This document shows positions 22,389-33,176 of a stretch of 64,000 bases of DNA, piece by piece (position 1 is the stretch's first letter; every line of letters begins with the position of its first letter). Under the pieces are notes generated by a model, which was not told the DNA's origin, searched no databases, and worked only from the letters and a program-made list of their open reading frames with translations. The stretch is taken from the NCBI GenBank assembly GCA_918026815.1, contig CAKJVC010000192.1:1-64000 (forward strand), in the 5' to 3' direction. Both the position numbers and the translations under genes were made by a program. The DNA comes from Chalara sp. BL73. Its lineage: Eukaryota > Ascomycota > Leotiomycetes > Helotiales.

Positions 22389-25300
22389 ATGGAATGCAGT
22401 GCAGCCTGGAAGGACAAATGCTCTAGTTGTTATTTCGACGAAGATGACGAATGGGAAGAAACAAGCAAGACTATGGGAGAATTTTTATTCCAGGTAAATG
22501 GAGCAGCTATTGAATCAGAATCCGATGGAGATTGGGATGTGAGTTTAGAGATGAATCGGCTTTTGAGAATTTCTGAATCAGAAGAACGGATTCTGCATAA
22601 GTTACTATCCAGGGTTAATCAGGATAACTTTAAAGCACTTTCCAGAGAATATGTAGTCAATAACACTCCAGCAGAGGAAATTACACTCCAGCGTAGACTG
22701 GAAATCATCAATAAAGAAATCTTTAAAGAAAGAACAAAGCTGAAAGAAATAAGAGCAGAAAAAAGAGCCAAAAAACGCAGCAGGTAAAAAGCAATGTTTG
22801 CGTCAAGTTCAGTCGACGAGTCTAAAAAGAACAACGCAGCGCATTACCGATACTTACAATATAGAACTTTTTACTGGACTGCATGCTACACGGACTACTG
22901 CATATATTATTATAACGCTAAGCAAGTAGAGTAGTACTTAAAGCGAAAGCGGATAATATACTTCGAAAATAACGAAAAAGAAAAACCAAAAAGGAAACTT
23001 TGCGCTTTCGAAAAAGAAAGACAATTATTCGTTAGAGTTAAGCTAGAAACATACAACATGACAGTTATAATAAACTTTAGAGCTACGGAGAACTTCGTAT
23101 TACCGGACGTAATAAAGCATTTCGGAATATCCACACAAGTCAAGACTAACCTATACACTTTCACGGTAGCTGACAGCACGAATGCATCGTACCGAAATAG
23201 ACTTGTAAATATCGAAACATTAAAGCTCAGAATAAACACAGGTAACTATATAGAATAGTTACAACTAAACGTTACCCGGATAAAGCGGCATAAAATCATT
23301 TTAAAAATGCCATGGATTATAAAGCATAACTTAACGATTAATTAGCAAACAAGACAGCTCGTTTTTAACAGATGCCAATGTGCGGTCAAGCTTAAGCTAT
23401 TGACTATTAAGCTAACAGGAAGCAAAGACAAAGAAGCACAACTAGAAGAACTCGACCAGAGCCCAAAAGAAGTTTGCGCTACTTCCAAAAAGGAGCCAAA
23501 TTACTTAGACGAGAAATCATATACTAAAAAAGTGCTTAAAAAGTATGAAAAGTTCGAACGGCTATTTTCGGAGAAACAGAGACCCGCGGCTCTGCCGAAA
23601 CACAAGCTATAGGATTATGAGATACTATTGATCAAAAAAGCAGTGCCTTTAAAAGGACCAATTTACTTATTATTTACAAATGACCTGAGAACGCTCAGAA
23701 AGTTCATCGACTCCGGCCTGAAAAAAGGAATAATCAGAAAGTCAATATTACTAGCAAGAAGCTCGGTGTTATTTGTGCTTAAACTAGACAAAACTAAAAA
23801 GTTGTGCGTCGACTATCGGAAGTTGAACGACATAACAGTCAAAAACCGCTATGCACTACTAAAAGCAGACGAGATAAAAGATCGCCTGCAAAGAGCCAAG
23901 ATATTCACACAGCTAAACTTACGAGATGCGTACTATAGTGTGCGAATCAAAAAAAGCGAGAAATGGAAAACAGCTTTCGGAACTCGGTACGGACATTACG
24001 AGTTTACAGTTATGCTTATAGGACTCACGAATGCTCCAGCTACTTTCCAGAAACTAATTAACAATATTTTTATGCTATTTTTGGACGTTACTTGTATATG
24101 CTATTTGGATGACATTTTGATTTATTTCAGTCGGGAAGAAAATCACAAAAACGATGTCAAGGCAGTATTATGTGCGCTGCACGATGCGGACATAAGACTT
24201 AAACTATCGAAATGTCGATTTGGAGTCAAAAAGGTTATATTTTTGGGATATGTGATCTCTACAGAAGGAATCAAGATGAACCCAGCGAAAATCAAACTTA
24301 TCTTAAAATAGAATGCTTCAACATGCGTTAAGAACGTACAATCATTTGTGGGATTCGCTAATTTCTATCGAAGATTTATTAAGGGATATTCGGAATTAGC
24401 TACTTTATTAACTCGACTTACTCGGAAAAACGTGGTTTTCGAGTAGACAACAGAAGCACAAAAAGCGTTCGACAAGTTAAAGCAAGCTTTTACTACTGCT
24501 TTTGTACTTTTCGCTTTCGATGCAGAAAAAGAAATCAAAGTAAAAACCGATGTATCAGATTATGCTTTGGAAGCTGTGCTTAGCTAACTTAACGCGGAAA
24601 AGAAATAGCAACCAACAGCTTACTATTCACGAAAGTTCACATTAGCAGAACTCAACTATAAAATATACGACAAAGAACTACTCGCTATTGTTAATGCATT
24701 TCGCGAATAAAAGAAGTACTTGGAAAGATCCAAATACTAGGTACAAGTGCTAACAGACTACAAAAATCTTATTGCTTTCACTACTACAAAAAAGTTGAAC
24801 CGACGCTAAGTCAAGTAAGCGGAAAAACTCGCTTTATACAATTTCAGAATTTCATATGTCAAAAAAACAGAAAACGCTAAAGCAGATGCGCTTAGCAAGA
24901 AACCGGAGTACTTTTTCAACAAAACATATGTTTCGCACGCAGTGCTACGACAAGAAAAAGACTTATTAGTATTCAACAAAAAAGAACTTTTCATAGCTAC
25001 AAAAATAGAACATCGAGTAGAAAACTCGGGGTTCATTCAAGTATACAAGAAAGATTTTATAGCCACTAAAGCTTTCAACAAACAAAAGCAAGGATTTACT
25101 ACAAACAGCTCAAGAATCTTTCGCTATTACAAGAAAATCTATGTTCTATTTACACTTAGAACGACTTTTGTAATAAAACAACATAAACTACTCGCTTATG
25201 GACATCAAGAGATCGCTAAAACCATAGACAGGATCTTCAGGAAATACTACTTTCTAAAAATAAGGAAACTGGTTACTAGGATAGTTACCGAATGTGACAC

Positions 25301-26390
25301 GTGTATCCGGAACAAGGCTTCACGCTATGCTTTCTATAAACTAATGCAATCGCCGACTACTTTAGACAAACTATGGAAGTCTATCGCATAAGACTTCGTA
25401 GTAAAACTACTACTTTTTAAATAGCCGGTTTCGGGAAAATAGTACGATTCAATATTTGTTATTGTAGAAAGAACTACTAAATACTGCTACTTGGAGCTAT
25501 ATTTGGAAAGCAGCACAGCAGAAGATTTAGCTTATACATTTCTTAGAGTCGTAGTTGCAAACTATAGAACTTCTACGGAAATTATATTAGACAGAAACAA
25601 GCTTTTTACATTTAAGTTCTGGATAACGCTTACTGCGCTTATAAGAGTAAAAAGAAAGCTATTAACGAGCTTTTATCTACAAACTAATAGACAAACAGAA
25701 AGACTTAACTAGACAATAGAAGCATACTTCAGATGCTATGTGAACTACAAGCAAGACAACTGAGTCGAGCTTTTGCTATTCGCACAGTTCGCATACAACA
25801 GTGTAATTAACGAAACAACAAAAGTATCGCCGTTCTATGCTAACTACGGCTATAAGCCAGAAGTATACCATAAACCAGGCAAGAATAAAGCGCATTTACA
25901 GCTTGCAATAGTTAAAGTCGAACAATTACAAGCACTGCATTTACAGCTAGCCGAAAACATAGGATTTCTCAACTAAAGATCTGCGGAGTACTACAACTGT
26001 AAGCATAGTGAGACACTACACTTTAAGAAGGGAAATAAAGTTTATTTTGTCAGAAAAAACATTAAAACCAAGAAACCAAGCGATAAACTGGATCACAGGA
26101 AGCTGGGACTATTCAAAATCAAACGAGTTGCAGGACTAAATGTATTCGAACTCTACTTTTTTAGAACTATGAACATATACCCAGTATTTCTCGCTTTACT
26201 TTTTGAACTAGCACCAGAAGGAGCACCGCTAACTTTACACACGGAAATTGAACTAATTAACCCAGAAGCTGAATACGAAGTCGAAAAGATTCTAGACTGT
26301 AAGTATGTCAGAAAGAAACTAAAGTATTTGATTAAGTGGATCAATTACCCAGATTCGGAAAACACATAGGAACTAAAAAGAAACCTTAAC
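22389..26390 (+). pseudogene. pol of Gypsy 2 (PR, RT, RNase H, integrase, chromodomain), broken
   Basis: Fragments lie in the usual order. An acidic linker (22389-22787) comes first, followed by a retropepsin-like region (23058-23258) with no intact DTG-type active site that I can see. RT is at 23628-24311, with LCVDYRKLND, a YGHYEFTVMLIGLTNAPATFQ stretch, and an intact YLDDILIYF. RNase H (about 24520-24900) keeps VKTDVSDYALEAVL and AKADALSK. Integrase (24942-25976) keeps the HHCC finger (H..H..CDTCIRNK) and a core with TNRQTERLN. A chromodomain-like tail (YEVEKILDCKYVRKKLKYLI) ends near 26345. Chromodomain integrases direct insertion to heterochromatin. TAA/TAG stops interrupt the frame repeatedly. 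Confidence 0.85.
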
Positions 26391-26574
26391 TGCTTTGAAA
26401 TGCTTGAGGAGTTCCACCGTCAATATCCAAAGGCTTTAGATAGGAAGCCCAAAGGACGTTCTCAGAAAAAAGAAAGTCAAAATCTGCAAAGGAAGTGCTC
26501 GGCAGGACTTCAGGTGTGCAGAATGCGTTGTGCACATTCTTTAGGAGATCTTCGGGCTTGGCCTGTGTAGCTTC

Positions 26575-27009
26575 CTAAGCCAACCGCTCTTTCTTCTCCA
26601 GAGCATCGAGCTCGTCCAAAGACGCGAGTCCACGTCGCAACATCTTTTTTTTACGAGCGCGAAGAAACTTCTTCTGCGTACGGATCCGTTTGATCCGTGC
26701 AGAAATCTTTGCGGCAGCCTCGGCGAGTGCTTCGGCTTTTTCTTCGGCCTTAGCTTTGTTCTTTTCCAACTTCTTTTTTGCTTTGTCCAAAGACCTCCAG
26801 TCTTTAGGAGCAGGACCACCAGCATTACAACCAGAAAGACTACGACGTACACACTTAGCACAACAAGTTGACTTTTCTGCTTTTATGCATTTTATGAAAT
26901 GTCGATTCCGGGCATGTTTTTTTTCGCAAGCAGTACACGGAATCATTTTTTCGCTAGTCAGAATTATTCGTTTTTTCAGATTTTTTTTTTCAATGTTTTT
27001 TCGTGACAT
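26575..27009 (-). CDS. Antisense ORF in Gypsy 2: Cys-rich plus coiled-coil protein
   Basis: An open 144 aa frame (ATG at 27009) on the strand opposite pol, between the chromodomain and the right LTR. Residues 1-24 are Lys-rich. Residues 25-61 hold a Cys cluster (C25, C28, C41, C49, C50, C53, C61; CTAC, then CCAKCVRRSLSGC) that could bind zinc. Residues ~70-144 are a charged Ala/Lys/Glu coiled coil (KAKKKLEKNKAKAEEKAEA). From memory, many fungal hypothetical proteins share this Cys cluster plus coiled-coil design. The frame is open although pol is full of stops, and the region is also present in Gypsy 1. Its role is unknown. Confidence 0.55.
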   Translation of the reverse strand: MSRKNIEKKNLKKRIILTSEKMIPCTACEKKHARNRHFIKCIKAEKSTCCAKCVRRSLSGCNAGGPAPKDWRSLDKAKKKLEKNKAKAEEKAEALAEAAAKISARIKRIRTQKKFLRARKKKMLRRGLASLDELDALEKKERLA

Positions 27010-27137
27010 TTCAGAATTAAAGCAATCGGCTGTACGCTTGGTTGTTATAATAAAAAAGAAAAGTGGCTATGCGGCCTCTTACGATATTTCTTTAGTATAC
27101 TTAAGCATGTGAACACGCTAGTCTAGGAAGGGGATAG

Positions 27138-27487
27138 TGTTACGCGCATCGCTAACAGGCTTATGCTTTAGGGGCTTGAGGCTCGGTAGACTTGGTTTAC
27201 ACAGAGAACCCTTGAAGTAAAATCACGTGATGGATTATAGATCATGCTATAATCTACGATCCATGGATTATAGCGCTTGCAATAATCCAACACACGAGGG
27301 AATCTATATAAGTAGATAGCTTTTCTTTAGATAGAAGCTTCGTGCTCAACTCAATATAGTATTTTAACACCATACTGTTATCGGGATCTTACTCCTTATA
27401 TGTGATATACCTACTTCTTCCTAGACCAACAACCCTCGGACCAAGATCTTCTATCTATATCAGTTGTAGGCTGATAGGACCGTAACA
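27138..27487 (+). repeat. Right LTR of Gypsy 2
   Basis: 350 bp, the same length as the left LTR, ending CCGTAACA followed by TAATA. Confidence 0.92.
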
Positions 27488-28473
27488 TAATAACGCGTGC
27501 GTTACTGGATGCTAGCAAGCGTATTAGTTACGCACTATTAGCGTAAAAAACTTCTACTTTAATTAGTTAGTTTTGTATGTTAAGTCTATAAGTGTTAAAT
27601 AACCGTAGCGTAATAAACGGTTTAAGCGAGCCGAATCCGCAAAAACTATACTCTAGCCGAAAACGCTATTTAATAATTTTGCTTAAATTAGATCGCTAAA
27701 CTACTTAAACGCTTTAAGCTTTTCAAATACGTTATAACACTAAATTTTAGTATTATTTTTAGTATTACGAAATACAAATAACGCATTCGGATTAGCTAAT
27801 CGCTAAAATACTTTACTATTAATTGCATTTTAGCGTGTAAAGTAAGCTTTGCTAGCGGCATGTAAACGAGCTTAAACTTTTGATTAGCTATAGCTACGTA
27901 TTAAGCTAATTACAGCCGCAAGCGCGTAGTTTTTGCTAATATCAGTTTGTAAATAGTTCAAAATTGCGCTATTTCGCTTATTAGCGTTATTTTCGTTTAA
28001 TAAATGCTTATAAATATGTAAGTAGCTATTAACCGAAATAAATTCCACGTAATTTGATTAAATAATAAGCTGTAACGTAACACTGCAGCGTTTTTTTGCT
28101 TTTTTAGTAATAGCTGCACGCGCGCTAAAGCTAGAAATTAGCGTATTATAATAAGTTCGCTTAAACCGACAATCAATAAACTAGCGAACAAAATCGCTTG
28201 TTTTGCTGAGCACGTAACGTGTTTTTCGTATAACGTATACGTTGTTTATTACTGGCCAATAAAAGTCGTATTCAGCTTTTGTAACTCGAAAAAGCAAAGC
28301 CATATTAAAAAAGAGCTTTTTCACGTGACTGATTTCTTCTATATCACGTAGTAAAAAAGAAAAAGCGTCCATATTGATCAAAATATCGTAAAGTAAAAGG
28401 TCGAAAACGAGAGATTTTTGAAGATCTTTTATAATTGGCTAGTCGGCCAAATATTGGCCCGATACCCTTGTCT

Positions 28474-28540
28474 ATTGGCTCGCTTAAAATTTAAGGTTGC
28501 ATCTGCCAAGGCCCTAATGGTCTACGTTTCAATCGTACCC
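28474..28540 (-). repeat. MULE right terminal inverted repeat
   Basis: 67 bp, exact reverse complement of 12820-12886. It is followed at once by the target duplication GTTTCAAT. Confidence 0.9.
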
Positions 28541-28555
28541 GTTTCAATCGTACCC

Positions 28556-29582
28556 GATTTTCTGCTCTTTGTCATTATTGTCACGGTACACGTGACCTAT
28601 ATATAGCGGAATAGAGAATTAACATTTCGGTCAATTCTAGTGCTTTTTTGGCCCGTTGGCGCAGCGGTAAAGCCTATTCCTATTGCTGTCGTTACAGTAT
28701 CAGTAAAAGTAAATCTAAGTGAGATCTCGAAATAGTCTATTACGTATTACTAATTGGGAATAGCTTCATTTAGGGTCAATATCATAGTATACTAAAGTAT
28801 AGTATAATATAATATAAGATTGCAGATTTTGCCGTGATACGTATAGCTATTTGAAATCTCATATTGCGTGGTGTATGGTATTCGAATTTAGGGCTCAATA
28901 TATCGTGATATTACTACTGCTTTCACTGCCCTAATTACTGATATCTCAATATAGAACATTATGACTGACATCCAAAACATAAAATCTCATCTCCTGCCTC
29001 AATAACCTCTTTAGAGCGCGGCCTATTTCCTATAACTTTTACGGGAGGACGCCTGATTACACTTTGATCATTGCTAATCTCAAATTAGCTTTAGCTATCG
29101 TCTCTGCTATATCACGCAATTTCTGTACTTCAACAATATCCTTATGACTTGAGACTTTGGAAATGTCTACTATAACTATTTTGTTTGATCTTCAGGTGCT
29201 ACTTTAGCTGTATCGTATTGCTTAAAATTAATACTGTCCCATCTAACTGAAGCCATTAGCAGAATGCAAAATACTTCGGGCCTCGGGCATAAGCCCCTGG
29301 GCATCGGGTCTCAGGCACAAATCAGAGTAAGGCACACCCAACAAAACCAGCTCAGGAACAGCACAGCTATCGGAATCGGCTCCAAGCCTAAGGCACTGTA
29401 TGTGTCAACTGTGTGAGGGATAGTGTGGCTGAGGCTTAAGAATCACCATCGTCAACATTTTACAAGCATCAATCAGTAAACTCAGACATCTACCGGAAGC
29501 ACAATCTGTAACTGTATTTGTCGTCGGACAACTGAGCACCTTATAAGTACTTCGCGCGTAAGATCCTCAAATTCTGGTATCA
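28556..29582. other. Right flank of the transposon block, no gene
   Basis: I see no gene. Near 28651-28670 a tRNA A-box-like TGGCGCAGCGG occurs without a B box. Around 29283-29320 a GC-richer stretch (GGGCATAAGCCCCTGGGCAT) may be a decayed repeat. Confidence 0.4.
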
Positions 29583-30210
29583 ATGGAGGACAGTCCACTC
29601 TCTATCACTGCTAGTGTTACAGGCATCCTTACCTTCAACACAGCCATTTTGGCGTTTATATATCTGCTATAGTGTGTTGCAAAATGGCTACACTGAAATT
29701 TCCACTATTATCACGTCTGTCAATTCTTCTATTGAAGATACATAAATGGTGTAGACGATGAACCTTGACAATGCTTTGGTAAAGCTTCTCAGTGAGTTTT
29801 ATCAACTTGAAATTGAAATTATATCTGAGGTAACGAAGGCCCAATCTCTATCGCCATGTAATTCATGGCCCTCGGAGGCAGTGAATTTGCATGAAGTACA
29901 GCAGGCAGCCCCGGCGACCCACGGTCAATGGCAACAAATCGGCAAGATGAAATCCTGTTTCAAAGTGGTAGTCGCCCTAGCAAAATCCAACCCGGAGTAC
30001 ACAGCTCTTCTAAGGGGAGGCATAAGATTTGTTCTCACACTTGGACAAATGTCAATGTTGTTTCGGTGGTATTTGGTGAGGGAAAAAGTGCTTAAAATGA
30101 CCTTCCGGAGAGAAAAATTCGGTCACAAATGTTATTTATTCAGATGTGCCTTGTCCGTTCGTGAGTTTCCAAGCCTGCCAAGATGCGGGCTCAATTTGAG
30201 ATCCACGTGA
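29583..30210 (+). pseudogene. Relic of a fungal membrane / NLR-like protein
   Basis: ATG at 29583 opens MEDSPLSITASVTGILTFNT and a hydrophobic stretch (AILAFIYLL), then stops at TAG. A +1 frame continues NGYTEISTIITSVNSSIEDT and stops again. A third open frame (29758-30210) runs LVKLLSEFYQLEIEIISEV, then HGQWQQIGKMKSCFKVVVAL and ALLRGGIRFVLTL. The first part resembles short fungal membrane proteins that begin M-E-D-x-x-L-S-I-x-A-S. The last part resembles the N-terminal region before NACHT domains in fungal NLR-like proteins. Both assignments are from memory of the pattern. The two frame breaks indicate a decayed gene, or two relics joined. Confidence 0.45.
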
Positions 30211-31037
30211 CTGCAAAGAACCCTCTATCACATAAAGCGCCGCTACAGCCGACAGAAGGGACAAATCTGTTCCTTGAAATCTATTTTCATAGTTTGTATA
30301 AATTGTCTTCCTAGTCTATGGCGATACTGCTATCTTTAGGTTATAGTAATTGGTGCTTAGATACTCTGTATTTACTACTTCGGCAGTTTGACAAGTGCAC
30401 TGTTACACAAAGTCTCAGCCACTGCTGGTGGTCAACCGATCCCAACATCTGAGCTTCGACATATGCGGAAACTAAAGTAAGATAGAATAAATGAATTTCA
30501 TAACGAGGGGTAACTTTGGATTTACTTAGCCGTTTTCCTCCTTAGAGCTTCTCAAGATAATTCCCTTGGAGGCTTGTAAGTTCATTTCTCGCATCTGCAA
30601 TCCATGGTTCCTTCAGGAATCCTTCTACTCCATTCCCACCTTCTTTCAGAGTCACTCCCTACTCCCTTACAGTTTTTCAACGTTTATAATCCACCTACTA
30701 ATATGGTAATATGAGGTTCACCGCAAAACTTGGCCGGTTGATATTGCCTCTCAGAAATAAAAGTTAGGAATGAAGTTAATCCTTCAATTTATTCTAATTC
30801 GTTGGCGTGTTCTAATCCTCTGTTGGTTAAATCAACCTTCTTGGGGGTCGAAAGATGGAGATTGCCTTGGCAGCTTGCCCAATTTATAAAAGACTGGCTT
30901 TTAGCACTAAGACCCAACAACAAGATTTAATTCCAGTCTTTCAAATTCTGCTCTTAAGTTCTACTCCATAGATCACGCTGCCGCGAGTTCTTGTTTATTC
31001 CGCTTCATTCAACCTAGCAAATCTCATAGCCTTGAAT
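30211..31037. other. Intergenic, upstream of the secreted-protein gene
   Basis: I see no gene. Pyrimidine-rich stretches near 30630-30680 and 30920-31030 are typical of fungal promoters. Confidence 0.35.
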
Positions 31038-31781
31038 ATGAAAACCGCATCCTATATAGCTATAAGCTATGCCTTACTCCAGTCAGTCGTCGGTATTGCA
31101 CTCTCAGCGGCTAGCAATGCCGAACAACTCGTTACCCCACGATCCAGTAATATAGGGCATGCGAGTATCCAACCTAACGAACTTGCCCTTGATTTCAATC
31201 CCTATCTCTATAAACGGGGTATAGATATTGAAGATGCTGTGGAAGTAGTGAAAGCCGGCAAGGACCTCATAGGCAAATATAAATCGAAGAAGCCCTGCAA
31301 GAGGACGAAGCTCGGTCGCGCAATCAGTCACCGCAGTGGTGATGAGTGTCCAAATCTCCCAACCAAGGATCAAATCAAAGCAAATTGGAAGTCAAATCCA
31401 AAATTCGATCCAAGCAAGCTCTTTTTCTATGCATCTCCTGTCTCAAGCGACCATACGGAGAAGTTTATAAAGGACAAATTCCCCGGATGGTCTGTTCTAA
31501 TTCCCTCCTTTTCTCCAAACGGATGGGAAGACACATGGGCTTTCGAAGACTCTATCAGTAGTGATTTCTGGAAACTTGCCAGCGAGGCATGGGCTGAAGT
31601 GGCTCAGGGCACTGTTCGTGTTCTCCTACCAGACGGGGAAGCGGGTGCCGAGACGTGGTCACCGACGTCCAACTGGAACATTGAATACGAAATCCTTAAA
31701 AAATCTCCTGCCGTTACAAAGATTATCCGAGTCGACGTGGGTGCCCCACACAAGGAGTCTTACATGAAAGGATCGGCTTAA
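31038..31781 (+). CDS. Secreted protein, effector-like
   Basis: A single-exon frame of 247 aa from the ATG at 31038 (MKTASYIAISYALLQSVVG), a clear signal peptide with likely cleavage after ALSAAS. A propeptide-like stretch ends at YLYKRG (a possible Kex2 site, KR). The mature part has KKPCKR, DECPN, and a C-terminal domain of about 120 residues with FFYASPVSSD, FPGWSVLIPSF, FWKLASEAWAEVAQGTVRV and VTKIIRVDVG. That FYxSPV..FWxxAS..A..A.GTV.VLLP pattern recurs in secreted proteins of other filamentous fungi, but I cannot name the fold or activity. Only two Cys are obvious. It lies isolated among relics, as fungal effectors often do. Confidence 0.7.
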   Translation: MKTASYIAISYALLQSVVGIALSAASNAEQLVTPRSSNIGHASIQPNELALDFNPYLYKRGIDIEDAVEVVKAGKDLIGKYKSKKPCKRTKLGRAISHRSGDECPNLPTKDQIKANWKSNPKFDPSKLFFYASPVSSDHTEKFIKDKFPGWSVLIPSFSPNGWEDTWAFEDSISSDFWKLASEAWAEVAQGTVRVLLPDGEAGAETWSPTSNWNIEYEILKKSPAVTKIIRVDVGAPHKESYMKGSA

Positions 31782-32009
31782 TAGCCAAGGGACATAAAAG
31801 ATAGCCAAATATTCTACAAGTTTGTAGAGTATCTTGCACATGCCTATGGGAGCTACACCGTTCTTTTTGTTTTGGGTGTGTTTTGGGTTTCTGAAAGTTG
31901 GGTATATTGCTAGAGTTTAGGTTGGTGTTATGGCTAGGGTTCATTAGAAACAAGGTAGCATTAGAAATTCAAGAACTTTCTTCTCCGATATGTTCCACTG
32001 TATAAATGT

Positions 32010-33176
32010 CTAATCCTCCACCTTGCCGCCTGTCTCTCCGGCACCCAAAACCTCAAGAACACCGACATGGCCTTCATTCTCCGCCAATTCTGCAGGCGTC
32101 TGCCCCCGCGTATCCTGAATACCCACGTTTGCCCCCCTCTCTACCAACAAGCGCACGAGATCGTCGCGTCCCTCCTTCGCCGCATAATGCAACGCCGTGC
32201 CCAGCCCTGAAGAGGCTTGCTGGATGAGCAAATCTGTACCCGCGTGCTCTAATGCATCAATGTCTATCCCCGCATCGAGCAGACACTCTACCATCTGATA
32301 GCGGCCAGATTTGTGAGAGCGTACTGCGGTGTGTAGCGCATTCGTCACTCCGATGTTGCTGCCGCGCTGTATCAATAACCTGAAATATGAGAGAAGTAAG
32401 TATTGGCTCGACCAGGGAGAATTTTGAACCCGAGCCATTAGGCCCTGGGCTTTCGGCTTGCTTCTTAGACATCGCTCAAAGCATTATGTCCCTTTTTGAA
32501 CAAAATATTCCTGCAGTTGTATCTAAGAAGACGGAAAGTCTCAAAATTAGGCTCGAGAAGGAAGTATTTTACTTCCAGATATTACTTACTTGACAGATTC
32601 TGGCCCGGCCATAGCGGAGGCGACGTCGAGCGGCGTTCGACGGCGAGTCGGGGGGTTAGGGGAGGCGCCGTGCGCGAGGAACCATTTAAGCAAAATCATG
32701 TCATTAAGCACCTTGCTGCACATCATTTCCCGTAAGTCTGTGATGGGATAGGGATTGGAAGGGGTTGGGGAGAGGAACCTGCTCATAATGGCGGTGTTGC
32801 CAGGGAAGTCTACGCTGCTGTTAATATCCCAGCCATGGTCTAGAAAGGTTTGGAGGACATCCATAGATTGTCCTGCTATAGCTCCACTGATACTATTTCG
32901 GTCAACCATCAGGCCATGGTCCAGAAAGTAGGACGCTACCGCTGCTTGATTGCTCCTGGCTGCCATTTCAAGCGCGGGTTGTAAGAGAGAAATTTGGCCA
33001 AATGACGACGACGAGTTTGTATTGAAGTCCGAGGAAGAAGAAAGCCATTGTTGAACTAAGGTTTCGACGGTATCAATGTTTCCCGCACTGCTAGCCTCAC
33101 GGAGTTGCCTGAGAAGATCCGAAGAGTGGTCACTTATACTGTCTGGAATGAAATCTTCCACAGCAGAATTGGACAT
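32010..33176 (-). CDS. Ankyrin-repeat protein
   Basis: Two exons, 33176-32590 and 32379-32010, with a 210 nt intron (GTAAGT..TTTCAG) and closed phases: 318 aa. The N-terminus is Ser/Asp-rich (DSISDHSSDLLRQLREASSA). Ankyrin repeats follow: weak ones in the first exon (GNIDTVETLVQQWL, NQAAVASYFLDHGL, MDVLQTFLDHGWDIN, LLKWFLAHGASPNPP) and good ones in the second (GRYQMVECLLDAGIDIDAL, GTALHYAAKEGRDDLVRLL, RGQTPAELAENEGHVGVL). It is a soluble interaction protein with an unknown partner; no NACHT or kinase domain is attached. Confidence 0.85.

Larger units (their letters stand above)
20972..27487 (+). mobile_element. Ty3/Gypsy LTR retrotransposon 2 (chromodomain type), moderately mutated
   Basis: Complete 6,516 bp element with 350 bp LTRs at 20972-21321 and 27138-27487, flanked by the 5 bp duplication TAATA (20967-20971 and 27488-27492). 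A polypurine tract (GGAAGGGGATAG) precedes the right LTR. Order inside: gag, protease, reverse transcriptase, RNase H, integrase, chromodomain, then an antisense ORF. The LTRs differ from each other mostly by C/T and G/A changes, so mutation is partial. It inserted in the MULE transposase region. A related solo LTR lies at 52372. Confidence 0.93.
20193..28381 (-). pseudogene. MULE transposase relic, split by Gypsy element 2
   Basis: Reading the minus strand from about 28380 to 27493 and then from 20971 to 20193, one frame with many stops gives MDAFSFLLRDIEEISHVKK, FNMALLFRVTKAEYDFYWP, then FADSARLNRLLRYGYLTLI, HPVTHALL and, past the Gypsy insertion, a stretch matching the MULE core (YTLTNDFATEIKAFRLAFF, GLLAKK-TEV). 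Fungal MULE transposases have the corresponding TDDSAAEQ..AF..GLxAGExEV pattern. The stops are TAA/TAG where CAA/CAG/CGA-type codons would fit, as expected from C-to-T mutation. The exact start and end are uncertain. Confidence 0.65.
12820..28540 (-). mobile_element. MULE (Mutator-like) DNA transposon, interrupted by two Gypsy elements
   Basis: The ends are 67 bp perfect terminal inverted repeats, 12820-12886 and 28474-28540, beginning GGGTACGATTGAAACG then TAGACCATTAGGG. The 8 bp GTTTCAAT at 12812-12819 is repeated at 28541-28548 and is the target duplication; 8-11 bp is usual for MULEs. With both Gypsy insertions and their 5 bp duplications removed, about 2.3 kb of native element remains: 12820-13305, 20193-20971 and 27493-28540. 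A minus-strand transposase relic runs through the last two segments. The element has scattered stops from C-to-T changes. Confidence 0.85.
12407..28555. mobile_element. TIR element of about 420 bp (MITE-like), split by the nested MULE
   Basis: The left end at 12407-12435 is a 29 bp terminal repeat that starts GGGTACGATTGAAACG and continues GCACACTTTAGCG. Its exact inverse is rebuilt from 12798-12819 plus 28549-28555 when the inserted MULE and one copy of its 8 bp duplication are removed. Native sequence is 12407-12819 plus 28549-28555, about 420 bp, AT-rich inside and without coding sequence. Two mirror ORFs beginning MKRHTLA on opposite strands are simply the two arms of this inverted repeat. 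I found no convincing target duplication outside. It is probably a non-autonomous relative of the MULE, because both begin with the same 16 bp. Confidence 0.75.

Noticed and set aside
12407..28555. Idea that the block is part of a Starship giant element
   Set aside because: No DUF3435 tyrosine-recombinase captain gene is visible, and the ends are MULE- and Gypsy-type with 8 and 5 bp duplications.
28651..28680. tRNA-like A box (TGGCGCAGCGG) at the right edge of the transposon block
   Set aside because: No B box (GGTTCGANTCC) and no cloverleaf can be formed in the next 90 nt. At most a decayed tRNA or SINE head.
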